A DNA stretch of 56,075 nucleotides, taken from NCBI GenBank assembly GCA_019056785.1, contig DXJV01000045.1:1-56075 (forward strand), in the 5' to 3' direction. Numbering within the stretch: the first letter of the stretch is position 1; every line of letters begins with the position of its first letter. This DNA comes from Candidatus Heimdallarchaeota archaeon. GTDB lineage: Archaea; Asgardarchaeota; Heimdallarchaeia; JABLTI01. The notes under the pieces are model-generated. The model had not been told where the DNA came from. It made no database searches and was given only the letters and a program-made list of their open reading frames with translations. The translations under genes were made by a program, and so were the position numbers. This document shows positions 7,035-15,836 of the stretch, one piece after another.

Positions 7035-10000
7035 GTGTCAGAAGTAAAAATTCTTTTGGTAGATGACGAAGAAACTTTATTAGAAATTTCGAAAGTTTAC
7101 ATCGAAAAGCTAGATGAAAGTTTTCGAATTCATACAGTCAAGTCTGCAAAAGAAGCAATTAAATTACTGAAAAAAACTCCTTTTGATGTTATTATCTCTG
7201 ACTATCAAATGCCAGAAATAGATGGCTTGAAATTCCTTTCAATTTTACGTGAGCAAGACTATGACATTCCTTTCATAATTTTTACCGGGAAAGGTAGAGA
7301 AGAAGTGGCAATTCAAGCATTAAACTTGGGTGCTGATTACTATTTACAAAAGGGAGGAGAAACCGACACCCAATTTCATGAATTAGCAAACTTAATTCGG
7401 AAATTAGTCGAGCAAAAACAAGCTGAAAAAGCTCGGCTTCATCTTTTAAATCAACAGATCAGCATTAACAAACTTGCCGTAACTTTAGGGGAAAGTCGAG
7501 ACCTAAACAAGATCTACAAAACCATTTTCAAACACATTTATTCGATTATGGATGCAGATACTTTTGTCGTTTCTTTTTATGATAGTAAATCCAACATCAT
7601 TTCCCCCGGGTATGCATTAATAAACCGCAAAGTTATAGATATCACCGTTTTTCCTGCCTTGCCACTTGAACACCCGGAAAATGAGATTCGAAAGAAAGTC
7701 ATCGAAACAAACAATTACGTTTATTTAGAAAACTTGAGAAGGGATAAATCTGGTCAAGAAAAGATGACCATCCGCAACCAGGCTGAATATACAAAATCCG
7801 CTGTTTTTGTTCCTATGAAAATTGGTGGCGAAACAATTGGAATAATTGAGGTGCATAGTTACCAGGCAAATGCTTATTCCGAACAAGATATTGAGCTCCT
7901 CTCTGCCCTTGCCAATGTTGCAGCTGTTGCCATTCAAAATGCTCGGTTGTTCAACATGCAACAAGATATCAACGAACAACTACAGCAAGAGAAAGAACGA
8001 ACACAAGCAATGCTTGATCTCATAGAAGCCCTTGTTCTTGTGTTAAACAAGAATGGCATTATTCAACGCATTAATCGTAAAGGGTGTGAAATCTTAGGCT
8101 ATACAGAAGAGGAAATATTGGGAAAGAATTGGATTGAAACCTTTTTACCTGAAGAATATCGCAAGAAAGTAAGACAACGAATAAAAAAAATTATTAAAAC
8201 CGGGGAGATTCTTTCGGTCAACATTAATCCGATAATCACTAAGGATGGCTCAGAAGTGATGATTTCTTGGAAGACGAGCATCCTTCCTGAGAAAATTGAT
8301 GGGATAGAATGTGTTTTAAGCACTGGTGTCGAAATTACTGATGAACTTGTAAAAGAAACGGAACGACTCCAAGAAGAAGAACATTATAAATATTTAACAA
8401 AAATGTCTGAAGAAGGGTTAATTATTCTTCAAGACAATAAAATAAAATTTATGAACAAAAACATGCGTAGTATTCTTGGGCTTGGAAAGGAAGAGTTGAT
8501 TGACCTTGATCCAGAGCCATTTTTACGGGGGAAGGATAAAGAGCGTTTTATTGACTTGCTAGCTACTTACAAAGAAACGGGTCACTTACCGAAAGAATTT
8601 CAATGTTGGATTTTTTCTAAAAACAATGTCAAAAAATACATCCATAACTCAATTATTTCAGTTAAAACCCCTGATGGGGCTAACCGGTATTATATTCTTG
8701 TAAAAGACATCACTGAAAAGAAACTGGCAGAGATTGCTTTGGAATCTTCCGAAAGAAAATTGCGGACAACTCTAAATGCTTTCCCATACCCGATGCATGT
8801 TGTTAATAGAAACTTGCAATTTATTATTTATAACCAAGCCATGAAGGAATGGCTAGAAAATTTAAACCTTGACATTGCCTTAGATGGAAAAACTGTTTAC
8901 GAAGCATTTCCTTTTCTCCCTCAAGAAGTAATCGATGAATATCAATACGTCTTTGATACAGGAAAAACTGTCTATAAAAAGGATTGCACTGTACTTAACG
9001 GGAGAGAAATTTTCACGGAAACGAGAAAATATCCTGTGATCGAAAAGGACAAAGTAATTTCTGTTATAACAATTATTCGTGATGTTTCCAAAGAAATCCA
9101 AATTGAACAACAATTACAAAAGAACGAAGAGACTCTACGCTTATTATTTGAAAGTTCGAGCGACGGCATCCTAATTTTGGATCAAGAGGACAATATTCTT
9201 AATGCCAATAAAAAAGCAATGGAATTCCTTGATGAAATTAAAGAAAATCTCATTAAAGCCAGCTTTAGAGATTTCCTTGATAAAAAACAGCTGAAGATTT
9301 TTACAGAGTTTAAAAAAGAACTCGAAACGAAAAAAGAAAGCAAACTTGAATTGACACTCAAAACAAAAAACAACAAGTTAATGATTACAGAAATTTCAGC
9401 CGGCTATACGAAAATTGGCAAAGAAAAGTTACTCCAGCTGATCATTCGTGACATTCAAGAGCGCAAGATTGTTGAAGAAAATCAACAAAAATACGTTAGG
9501 GATTTACAATTCCTTTCCAAAACCGCCATGGAATTCATTGGATATTTGACAGAAGATAATCTTTTCAACTATGTCGGGGATAAGATTATATCCATTTTAA
9601 AAGATGCTACAGTAATGCTTTTCGCATCAGATGGAGATAACGAAGTAACAATCAAATATTTAGCAGGGTTAGGTTCACAACACAAATTGTTGCAGAATGC
9701 ACTAAAACGTGAAATTATTGGAATGAAAATTAAACTCACACCTAAGATGATCGTTCTCCTTAAGAAACAAAAACTTTTTGAAATAGAAGATGACTATGCG
9801 GAATTAATTAAGAACGCCCTTCCAAAAAAAATTGTTGATGGTATACTCAAAAGATTGAATATCGAACATATTTATTTACGTCATTTCAACTCTAAAGAAC
9901 ACACCTTTGTTGCTGGAATTAACATTTTTATGCATAAGAAAAGGAAGTTGGAGAATTATGAGCTCATCGAGGCATTTTTAAGTCAAGCATCGATAGCTTT

Positions 10001-11048
10001 TGAAAAGCATTTTACTAGAAAGAAGCTCTTGAAATCAGAGGAACAATTTCAGCAACTAATAGAAACTATGTCTGACGGTTTGGCAATTGATGATCTTAAT
10101 GGGAGATTTATTTATGTCAATCCTCGCTTCTGCGAGATGTTGGGTTTTAGCTTGAAAGAAATTATCGGAAAGGAAGTTGTAGAGTTTATTACAAAGAAAG
10201 ATATTTCAAAATACATCAAACTAAGTAGAAAACGTTTAGCAAATGAAGCAAGCAATAAAAGCTATGAAATAACGTGGATTACAAAAAATGGGAAAGAATT
10301 GCCGACAATAGTTTCGCCGAAAATGATAAGCAATACTTCCGGCGAAATTATTGGTAGTTTTGCAGTGATAACTGATATTACAAAATTAAAGCGCTATGAA
10401 GGAAAGCTAAAAGAACAACAAAAATTGCTGCAACAACAACGGGACGAATTGGAGTCTTTTGCATCTACAATTGCCCATGATTTACGTGGAAAGATGCAAG
10501 TCATATCTCTTTACAATTCTCTTGCAAAGCATGAATATTCAGAAAAAATTACCGAAAGCATTGAAGAAATGACTTCTTTCATCGAAGATTTACTTTTCCT
10601 TGCCAAGAAGGGACAGATCTTGGGGAAGGTTACTAATGTAAACCTTGAGCAACTAATACAGCAAACAAAAGCAAAGATCGCCAAGTTGGATCCGAAACTC
10701 AAAATTGAATGTGAAAAACTCCCGACTGTCCTTGCTGATAAAATTCGATTGAAGCAAGTGTTTGAAAACCTTCTAATGAATGTCATAAAGCATGCTAAAG
10801 CCACTCACTTGAAAATATATACAAAAGAGAATAAGAAATTCCACTATATTATCATTGAGGATGATGGAACAGGCATCTCAGAAAAGACTAAAAAAGCGAT
10901 CATTGAATCCTGGAAAACAAACCGCTACAGTTCCTTCGGGTTATTAATTGTTTACAAAATAATCAAAGCACATGGTGGAGAATTGATTCTTGAGAGTGAA
11001 GAAGGAAAAGGAACAAAAATAACCTTTAGTTTGCCAAAGAAAAAATAA
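7035..11048 (+). CDS. Large multi-sensor histidine kinase (REC-GAF-PASx4-GAF-PAS-HK)
   Basis: A 1337-residue soluble signalling protein. Order: receiver domain (about 4-120; acidic pocket Asp10/Asp11, phospho-acceptor Asp56, Thr84, Lys106), GAF (about 145-300), four PAS domains (about 315-815), a second divergent GAF-like region (about 830-1000), a fifth PAS (about 1005-1130), and a kinase core with phospho-acceptor His1148 in AHDLRG. The ATP-binding region has an N-box (ENLLMNVIKH), G1 (EDDGTGIS) and G2 (SSFGLLIV). There is no transmembrane segment, so it senses cytosolic cues. The receiver at the N-terminus suggests phosphorelay input from another kinase or autoregulation. No response regulator gene is adjacent. 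The start is GTG 7035, with AAGGT about 8 bases upstream. Confidence 0.88.
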   Translation: MSEVKILLVDDEETLLEISKVYIEKLDESFRIHTVKSAKEAIKLLKKTPFDVIISDYQMPEIDGLKFLSILREQDYDIPFIIFTGKGREEVAIQALNLGADYYLQKGGETDTQFHELANLIRKLVEQKQAEKARLHLLNQQISINKLAVTLGESRDLNKIYKTIFKHIYSIMDADTFVVSFYDSKSNIISPGYALINRKVIDITVFPALPLEHPENEIRKKVIETNNYVYLENLRRDKSGQEKMTIRNQAEYTKSAVFVPMKIGGETIGIIEVHSYQANAYSEQDIELLSALANVAAVAIQNARLFNMQQDINEQLQQEKERTQAMLDLIEALVLVLNKNGIIQRINRKGCEILGYTEEEILGKNWIETFLPEEYRKKVRQRIKKIIKTGEILSVNINPIITKDGSEVMISWKTSILPEKIDGIECVLSTGVEITDELVKETERLQEEEHYKYLTKMSEEGLIILQDNKIKFMNKNMRSILGLGKEELIDLDPEPFLRGKDKERFIDLLATYKETGHLPKEFQCWIFSKNNVKKYIHNSIISVKTPDGANRYYILVKDITEKKLAEIALESSERKLRTTLNAFPYPMHVVNRNLQFIIYNQAMKEWLENLNLDIALDGKTVYEAFPFLPQEVIDEYQYVFDTGKTVYKKDCTVLNGREIFTETRKYPVIEKDKVISVITIIRDVSKEIQIEQQLQKNEETLRLLFESSSDGILILDQEDNILNANKKAMEFLDEIKENLIKASFRDFLDKKQLKIFTEFKKELETKKESKLELTLKTKNNKLMITEISAGYTKIGKEKLLQLIIRDIQERKIVEENQQKYVRDLQFLSKTAMEFIGYLTEDNLFNYVGDKIISILKDATVMLFASDGDNEVTIKYLAGLGSQHKLLQNALKREIIGMKIKLTPKMIVLLKKQKLFEIEDDYAELIKNALPKKIVDGILKRLNIEHIYLRHFNSKEHTFVAGINIFMHKKRKLENYELIEAFLSQASIAFEKHFTRKKLLKSEEQFQQLIETMSDGLAIDDLNGRFIYVNPRFCEMLGFSLKEIIGKEVVEFITKKDISKYIKLSRKRLANEASNKSYEITWITKNGKELPTIVSPKMISNTSGEIIGSFAVITDITKLKRYEGKLKEQQKLLQQQRDELESFASTIAHDLRGKMQVISLYNSLAKHEYSEKITESIEEMTSFIEDLLFLAKKGQILGKVTNVNLEQLIQQTKAKIAKLDPKLKIECEKLPTVLADKIRLKQVFENLLMNVIKHAKATHLKIYTKENKKFHYIIIEDDGTGISEKTKKAIIESWKTNRYSSFGLLIVYKIIKAHGGELILESEEGKGTKITFSLPKKK

Positions 11049-11053
11049 CTGAA

Positions 11054-11073
11054 GGTGGAATTTTTTACTTCCA
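11054..11073. terminator. Hairpin between convergent genes
   Basis: GTGGAA/TTCCAC arms with an 8-base loop that includes a T run. It sits between the kinase stop (11048) and overlaps the dipeptidase stop (11065), so it could serve either strand. Confidence 0.4.
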
Positions 11074-12060
11074 CACTTCTTTGAAAATACGCATGAAATT
11101 ACCATGACAGATTTTGTTTATATCTTCCAGAGAATAGTCTCTTTTTTCTAATTCTTTCACAAGAAGATTAAAACCTGTTACATCTTTTACCGAGTCCGGC
11201 ACAAGTGTTCCATCAAAGTCACTTCCAAAGCCAACATAATCCGGTCCCACCAAATTCACCACATGATCAATATGATCAATAATTTTTGTGAAAGGTGTTT
11301 TGGCATCACGTGAGCAATCTTCTCGTAAGAACATATTTCCAAAATTAATGCCGACCATACCATTAATGTCAGCAATGGCTTTTATCATGTCATCTGTGAG
11401 ATTTCGGACATGGGGTGAAAGAACCCTGCATGACGAATGAGAAGCAATGAGTGGTTTGTTTGTTACATCAATGGCATCCCAAAAACTTTTATCAGAAAGA
11501 TGAGACACATCAACAATAACACCAAGTTTATTTGCTTCGTGGATCAATTCTTTTCCTTCAGCAGTCAAGCCTCGGGTATCCTCGGGAGTATTTGGATCGA
11601 AAGACGACCCTGTGCCAAAGAGATTTTCGTCTGACCAAGTAATTCCAAAGGAGCGCAAACCTAAGCGATAAAGAACGTGCAGAAGATGGAATTCTGAGTC
11701 GAACCCACCAATCCCTTCGATGTGAAAGATCGCTCCGAGTTTTCCGGAAGTGGCTATTTTTTCTAAATCATCAACTTTTTTCACTAAAACAAGATTGTTT
11801 TTCTTATTTTCAACCAACTCGAGTAACTGTCGTGTTCCTTTTAGGATGTAGTACTGATTTATTCCTGGCCAAATGGCAAAAAACATTGCCAGGACATTTC
11901 CCTCTTTTGCTCTTGGCAAATCTACATGCCCCTTCTCTGAGCGCTCATAAAAAACTCGCCGTTGTTGGGTCAGAGCAAATAAAACATCCGTATGTCCATC
12001 TATGATCATTTTATCTTTCAATTTTATCCCAGGAGCTAATAATTGTTTTTCTATCTTCAT
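11065..12060 (-). CDS. Membrane dipeptidase family (M19) zinc peptidase
   Basis: A 331-residue member of peptidase family M19 (renal-dipeptidase type). These enzymes hydrolyse dipeptides, often with D-residues at the second position, using a binuclear zinc site. Visible ligands: HTD (His23, Asp25), the bridging Glu in HIEGIGGF, His in ASHSSCR, and the family signature VRNLTDD followed by GFGSDFDG. There is no signal peptide, so it is probably cytosolic, as in other archaeal and bacterial members. Start is ATG 12060; a Met at residue 18 just before IIDGHTD is also possible. Stands alone on this strand behind a terminator. Confidence 0.9.
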   Translation of the reverse strand: MKIEKQLLAPGIKLKDKMIIDGHTDVLFALTQQRRVFYERSEKGHVDLPRAKEGNVLAMFFAIWPGINQYYILKGTRQLLELVENKKNNLVLVKKVDDLEKIATSGKLGAIFHIEGIGGFDSEFHLLHVLYRLGLRSFGITWSDENLFGTGSSFDPNTPEDTRGLTAEGKELIHEANKLGVIVDVSHLSDKSFWDAIDVTNKPLIASHSSCRVLSPHVRNLTDDMIKAIADINGMVGINFGNMFLREDCSRDAKTPFTKIIDHIDHVVNLVGPDYVGFGSDFDGTLVPDSVKDVTGFNLLVKELEKRDYSLEDINKICHGNFMRIFKEVWK

Positions 12061-12110
12061 TTATAAGAGCTGGAAATCAAATTAAAATGTTTTTAAAAGA
12101 AAAAAAAGAA

Positions 12111-12124
12111 GTACCGGCTGGTAC
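12111..12124 (-). terminator. Hairpin and T-tract after the DOMON/ferrochelatase-like gene
   Basis: On the minus strand, GTACC-AGCC-GGTAC is followed at once by TTCTTTTTTTTC, 32 bases past the stop at 12156. This matches an intrinsic-type terminator and separates the gene from the downstream dipeptidase gene. Confidence 0.55.
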
Positions 12125-12155
12125 CTTTCAATTTAATTTCATCATTTAATAAAAA

Positions 12156-14183
12156 CTACTTGTCCTCTGAGGGCTCTTCGTTTTTATCTTCACTTTTATT
12201 CTCTTCGTGTTTGTCCTCTTCGTGGTCTTCGGCTTCTTTCAAAGTAGCGCCTACTTTGCTTGCTTGAAGAACGATTTCTGCTTCTTTCCCGAGTTCTTCT
12301 AAAGGTAAAGCTTTAGCGTCGGTTATCAAGCTAAGATAGACCTTTATGATTTCGTCGTCAACATTCCAGCCACCGATTGTGATTACTGTTATTGACTCAT
12401 CGCTGATCGCTTTTTCTACTCTTGTAGGAACAGTGTAAAGTGTGAGAAGACCATCAATTGGTTCGGAAGTGATAGCAGCAATAATTGTTTGACAGCCGGA
12501 AGCAACAAGCTCTTGGACAGCATCTTCAATTTGTGGAGGTCGGTAGTTCAACCAAACTGGTCGTACGTTTTGTTCTTGAAAGCCGGCCTTTTGTAATCCC
12601 TGGGTAATGGCTTTTTTGAAGGCCTCTTCTTCCTCAGTCAGTGGATAGAGTGAATCCCACTCTTTGGGTTGTCCTTCTGAAATCAAGAGAACCCCCACCT
12701 TCGCCAGATCTGACCCTTCTGGAACGCTTGCTTTTACCTTCTTGATGAGGTAATTCTGGATTTTTTTGCTCTTTCCGAGAAAGTCAGTTTGTTTCACATT
12801 TAAACCGATTTTTGAATAATCAATGCGTTTCATTTCATTTATGGCTAACTCATATTCAAAAGATTGCGACGTGAACAAATTCAAGATGGTTATATTGCTT
12901 GCTCCACGGGCGATAGCTGTTAACAACACTTGATTAATTGTCGGCCAGTCATTGACATAGGCATTAATGTACATATCATAATCAAGGAAAGTTTCTTCCA
13001 ACTTTTCGGTAATATCTTTGCTGATGTCTCGATAGGGGTTCTTTACTTCTTTTTCAGTAAACTCTACTGCCTTTTGTGCTTGTAATTTGAAGAGTTTCTT
13101 GTATTGGCGTTTCATCTTGTAGAGCTCTATTGGTTGCAAGAACTTGCTTTTCTGTTCGACATTTGTCTCCTCTTTTTTATAAAACCGTCTGATATAAGGT
13201 AAAGGATTGTAATCTTCTGATTCGCCTTTTGAAAGGACGATACAAGCAGACAATTGCTCTTCAGTGTCTATAGGCAGATTTTCCGGTAGCGGAGAATCGA
13301 ATTTTAAGCGCATTAGTCCTCTTGTGGCCCAATAATAGCCAAAAACGATGGTTATAAGGAAAATGCCGACATTCCATAGTATCTGCCATGGTGTTAACCA
13401 GAACCAGAAATTCACAAGAACAGCCAACCCCACAACGAATACTGCCATAAATATTGTGTTTGTTTGCTTTGAGCGGATATTTGTTGTGAAATAGTAGACA
13501 CTAATTTGCCCGAGAGTATAGCCCGCAAACCCACAGACTAATAATGTTCCTGCAACAGAAAGAATGGTACTAAAATTCCAGATGATTCCCGGAGGAGTGG
13601 GTGTCTCTCCCTTTAAGTGGGTGTCCATAAAGAGGACATTTTTTCCTTCTATTTCTGTTGTGTACTTTGTGGTGACGTTTACATACATAGGAGAAACATA
13701 ACTAGTGTATTGATACAAACAAACATCCATTTCCCAGACAAGTTTTTGGTTCTTCACCTGTGTGCTGTTGTAGATTGGTGCCGGTTGACTTGCTAAAGGA
13801 TGCCCTGTAGCATTCACAAGATAATTTGTCATAACATCAACAAAAGGAGCACCATCCACATTTCCGACCGTAATCTCGGTCTTGTTTTGTATTGTTTGAC
13901 TTATATTATCCCATACAATGACAATTTCGTAACTGTGAAAACCATCATTTGTTTTCGGGTCAGCCGCAAGATTAAGGGTAAGCTCTGTTCCTATGAGCGT
14001 AACACTGACAACGTCAATTTCATTTGCAAAATCACCTTTTGCAATGAGTGTGCCGTCTTCATATCTAAAGACATCATTTGTGCTATCTTCAAAATATGTA
14101 ACACCATTTGCCAGTCCGATACTGGTTAAAACGAGTGTTAAAGTTAGGGCAAGACTAAACAATACGAGACTTCTTTTTGACAA
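12156..14183 (-). CDS. Membrane protein with DOMON-like ectodomain and ferrochelatase-like cytosolic domain
   Basis: A 675-residue protein with four parts. Residues 1-26 are a signal peptide. Residues about 28-190 are a beta-rich, N-glycosylation-sequon-rich ectodomain resembling DOMON-type surface domains (STNDVFRYEDG...GDFANEIDV). Three membrane helices lie at about 202-232, 243-262 and 265-288. Residues about 311-627 follow the ferrochelatase order: LSKGESEDYNPLPYIRRFY (compare the GxPxxxxxVxPYLxRF start), a YINAYVNDWPTINQVL strand-helix, then VGVLLISEGQPKEW where ferrochelatases have the AHGLP catalytic motif. The catalytic His is replaced by Glu503, and the distal ETLEEI glutamate site (about 579-592) is not conserved. 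The domain is probably a non-catalytic porphyrin/metal sensor or carrier. The tail is acidic. TTG start at 14183 is supported by GAGGT upstream. Confidence 0.6.
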   Translation of the reverse strand: MSKRSLVLFSLALTLTLVLTSIGLANGVTYFEDSTNDVFRYEDGTLIAKGDFANEIDVVSVTLIGTELTLNLAADPKTNDGFHSYEIVIVWDNISQTIQNKTEITVGNVDGAPFVDVMTNYLVNATGHPLASQPAPIYNSTQVKNQKLVWEMDVCLYQYTSYVSPMYVNVTTKYTTEIEGKNVLFMDTHLKGETPTPPGIIWNFSTILSVAGTLLVCGFAGYTLGQISVYYFTTNIRSKQTNTIFMAVFVVGLAVLVNFWFWLTPWQILWNVGIFLITIVFGYYWATRGLMRLKFDSPLPENLPIDTEEQLSACIVLSKGESEDYNPLPYIRRFYKKEETNVEQKSKFLQPIELYKMKRQYKKLFKLQAQKAVEFTEKEVKNPYRDISKDITEKLEETFLDYDMYINAYVNDWPTINQVLLTAIARGASNITILNLFTSQSFEYELAINEMKRIDYSKIGLNVKQTDFLGKSKKIQNYLIKKVKASVPEGSDLAKVGVLLISEGQPKEWDSLYPLTEEEEAFKKAITQGLQKAGFQEQNVRPVWLNYRPPQIEDAVQELVASGCQTIIAAITSEPIDGLLTLYTVPTRVEKAISDESITVITIGGWNVDDEIIKVYLSLITDAKALPLEELGKEAEIVLQASKVGATLKEAEDHEEDKHEENKSEDKNEEPSEDK

Positions 14184-14237
14184 AATAATTACCTCTTAAA
14201 AATGACTTTCTTTACAGTACTTTCTAGCCTTACAGCG

Positions 14238-14247
14238 ATTTAAATAG
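14238..14247 (-). promoter_or_regulatory. TATA-like box of the DOMON/ferrochelatase-like gene
   Basis: CTATTTAAAT on the minus strand, about 55 bases upstream of the TTG start, leaving room for a short leader carrying the GAGGT ribosome site. Confidence 0.4.
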
Positions 14248-14285
14248 TAATATTAACATTTTGTTCTACTTGAAATAAAAAGAAT

Positions 14286-14873
14286 TCATTCGCGGATCTT
14301 TAAAGTAACCTCTTCTCCACGACCAATGGGTAAGAGCACACTTTGCGTTTTTGGGTTGCTTCGTACGTGTTCCACATAGCTTTTCAATTGTTCTGCATGT
14401 GAGACAACATTATCTGCAACGATTAAGCCACCTACTTGTAATTTCGGGAAAATTAAGTCGAAATAAGTCTTATAATCTTCCTTTTCAGCATCTATAAACA
14501 CAAAATCGAATTTTTTATCGAGAATTTTAATCGTTTCTTTGGCATCTCCCTCTATAATTAAAACAACATCCGATAAGCCTGCTCGTTCTAAATTTGCTCT
14601 TGCCATATTTATTTTTCGTGGGTCCACTTCCAACGTGACTACTTGACCATTATTTTCTTTTGCAGCTAAGCCAAGCCAGATGGTGGAATAGCCATTCGAT
14701 GTACCTATTTCAAGGATATTCTTTGCTTTCGTTGCTTTAATTAAAATATTTAAGAAGAGTCCAACATCAGGAGTTATATTGCGCATTCGGAGTTCTATTG
14801 GGATCCCCTTTTTTCTCTCTTCCGCATCTAATTCCTCGAGTTCTTTAAGTAATTTAATTACTTCTTCTTTCAT
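14286..14873 (-). CDS. SAM-dependent O-methyltransferase (family 3, catechol/caffeoyl-CoA type)
   Basis: A 195-residue Rossmann methyltransferase. The SAM site is LEIGTSNGYSTIWL, then VVTLEVDPRKINMA (acidic ribose contact), and the metal-binding stretch FDFVFIDAEKEDY with VADNVVSHAE, the pattern of divalent-metal-dependent O-methyltransferases. The length is slightly short for the family (about 210-230). Substrate unknown: archaeal members may act on small catechols or cofactor precursors. Followed on the same strand by the ferrochelatase-like gene after about 100 bases with its own TATA-like box, so probably a separate unit. Confidence 0.85.
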   Translation of the reverse strand: MKEEVIKLLKELEELDAEERKKGIPIELRMRNITPDVGLFLNILIKATKAKNILEIGTSNGYSTIWLGLAAKENNGQVVTLEVDPRKINMARANLERAGLSDVVLIIEGDAKETIKILDKKFDFVFIDAEKEDYKTYFDLIFPKLQVGGLIVADNVVSHAEQLKSYVEHVRSNPKTQSVLLPIGRGEEVTLKIRE

Positions 14874-14973
14874 TTCTTATCACTGGTAATCGTTTGTTCT
14901 ACAAAAACCCATTTATAAATTAATTTAATATCCTCGAAAATATCTTTTTTAGCCCGAGAAGAGCAATATACTA

Positions 14974-15723
14974 TTAACGTCTTCTTTTTAGTTGGTTTTT
15001 TCTTGCTCGAGCTAAACGTTCTTCTCGGACTTTTTTATTATATTGGATCACGCGTTGCCTTTGAATGTAAATTGACACGGCTATGATAGTAAATACGAGA
15101 AGAATACCAAACCAATACCAATTCTTCGCCCAAAAACCATTTGTTGGTTCATGATTATTCGAGGGTTGGATTGTACTATCATCATCTAAAAATAGATTGA
15201 TAACCTGTATCAATGTTGAAGCATCTTTTACCCCGGAATCTGCATAGCCAACTTTTTGGTCGAGATCAAAGATATAGATTGTTGGGATACTAACCACCTC
15301 ATAGTAGTCCGAAAGAGAGATAGTATCGATTACCAGCTTCCAAGTAATTCCGTTTGTTGCAGCATAACTTTCTAAAGTACTTTCTGGCTCGACGTCAGTA
15401 CTAATGCTTATGATCACTAATTCACTACTACTAAAATGGCTCTTTACTTCGGCAAATTCTGCCATTGCCATTTTACAGGGTTGGCACCACGTAGCGAAAA
15501 AGTCCAACAAAACAACTCGTCCCTTATAACTTGAAAAGGTAATTTGCATATCAGAGAGAACATCTTTGAGAGTCCATTCTTTTCCGGGAGTGCCAATTGG
15601 CTTTAACATTGGAGTAAAATCTTGAGTTTGTTGGTTTCCTAAAGAACTTTGTGTAAAAAGTACTGTTTGAGTGAGGATAAGTATCGGAATAATTGTCGCA
15701 AAGATAATTCTATTTTTAGTCAT
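14974..15723 (-). CDS. Membrane-anchored TlpA/ResA-like thioredoxin
   Basis: A 249-residue extracytoplasmic thiol-disulfide protein. Residues 1-27 form a signal peptide or anchor. A thioredoxin domain spans about 35-175 with the active site WCQPC (Cys80, Cys83) after LLDFFATW. One transmembrane helix lies at about 197-216, and the tail is very basic (about 217-249), so the thioredoxin domain faces outside. The C-terminal anchor is less common than the N-terminal anchor of bacterial TlpA. Relatives reduce apocytochromes or folded envelope proteins. The Arg/Lys-rich tail may contact lipid head groups. A partner such as CcdA is not seen here. Confidence 0.85.
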   Translation of the reverse strand: MTKNRIIFATIIPILILTQTVLFTQSSLGNQQTQDFTPMLKPIGTPGKEWTLKDVLSDMQITFSSYKGRVVLLDFFATWCQPCKMAMAEFAEVKSHFSSSELVIISISTDVEPESTLESYAATNGITWKLVIDTISLSDYYEVVSIPTIYIFDLDQKVGYADSGVKDASTLIQVINLFLDDDSTIQPSNNHEPTNGFWAKNWYWFGILLVFTIIAVSIYIQRQRVIQYNKKVREERLARARKNQLKRRR

Positions 15724-15836
15724 AGAAATATAACCCTTTCAATCTCTCTTTTAAATTCTTTTAAAACAAATGCTTTAGTTTCTTTTGAAAACCTCTTAAA
15801 AAAAGATTAATTTTTGAAAGAAAAACTAAAAAAGGC

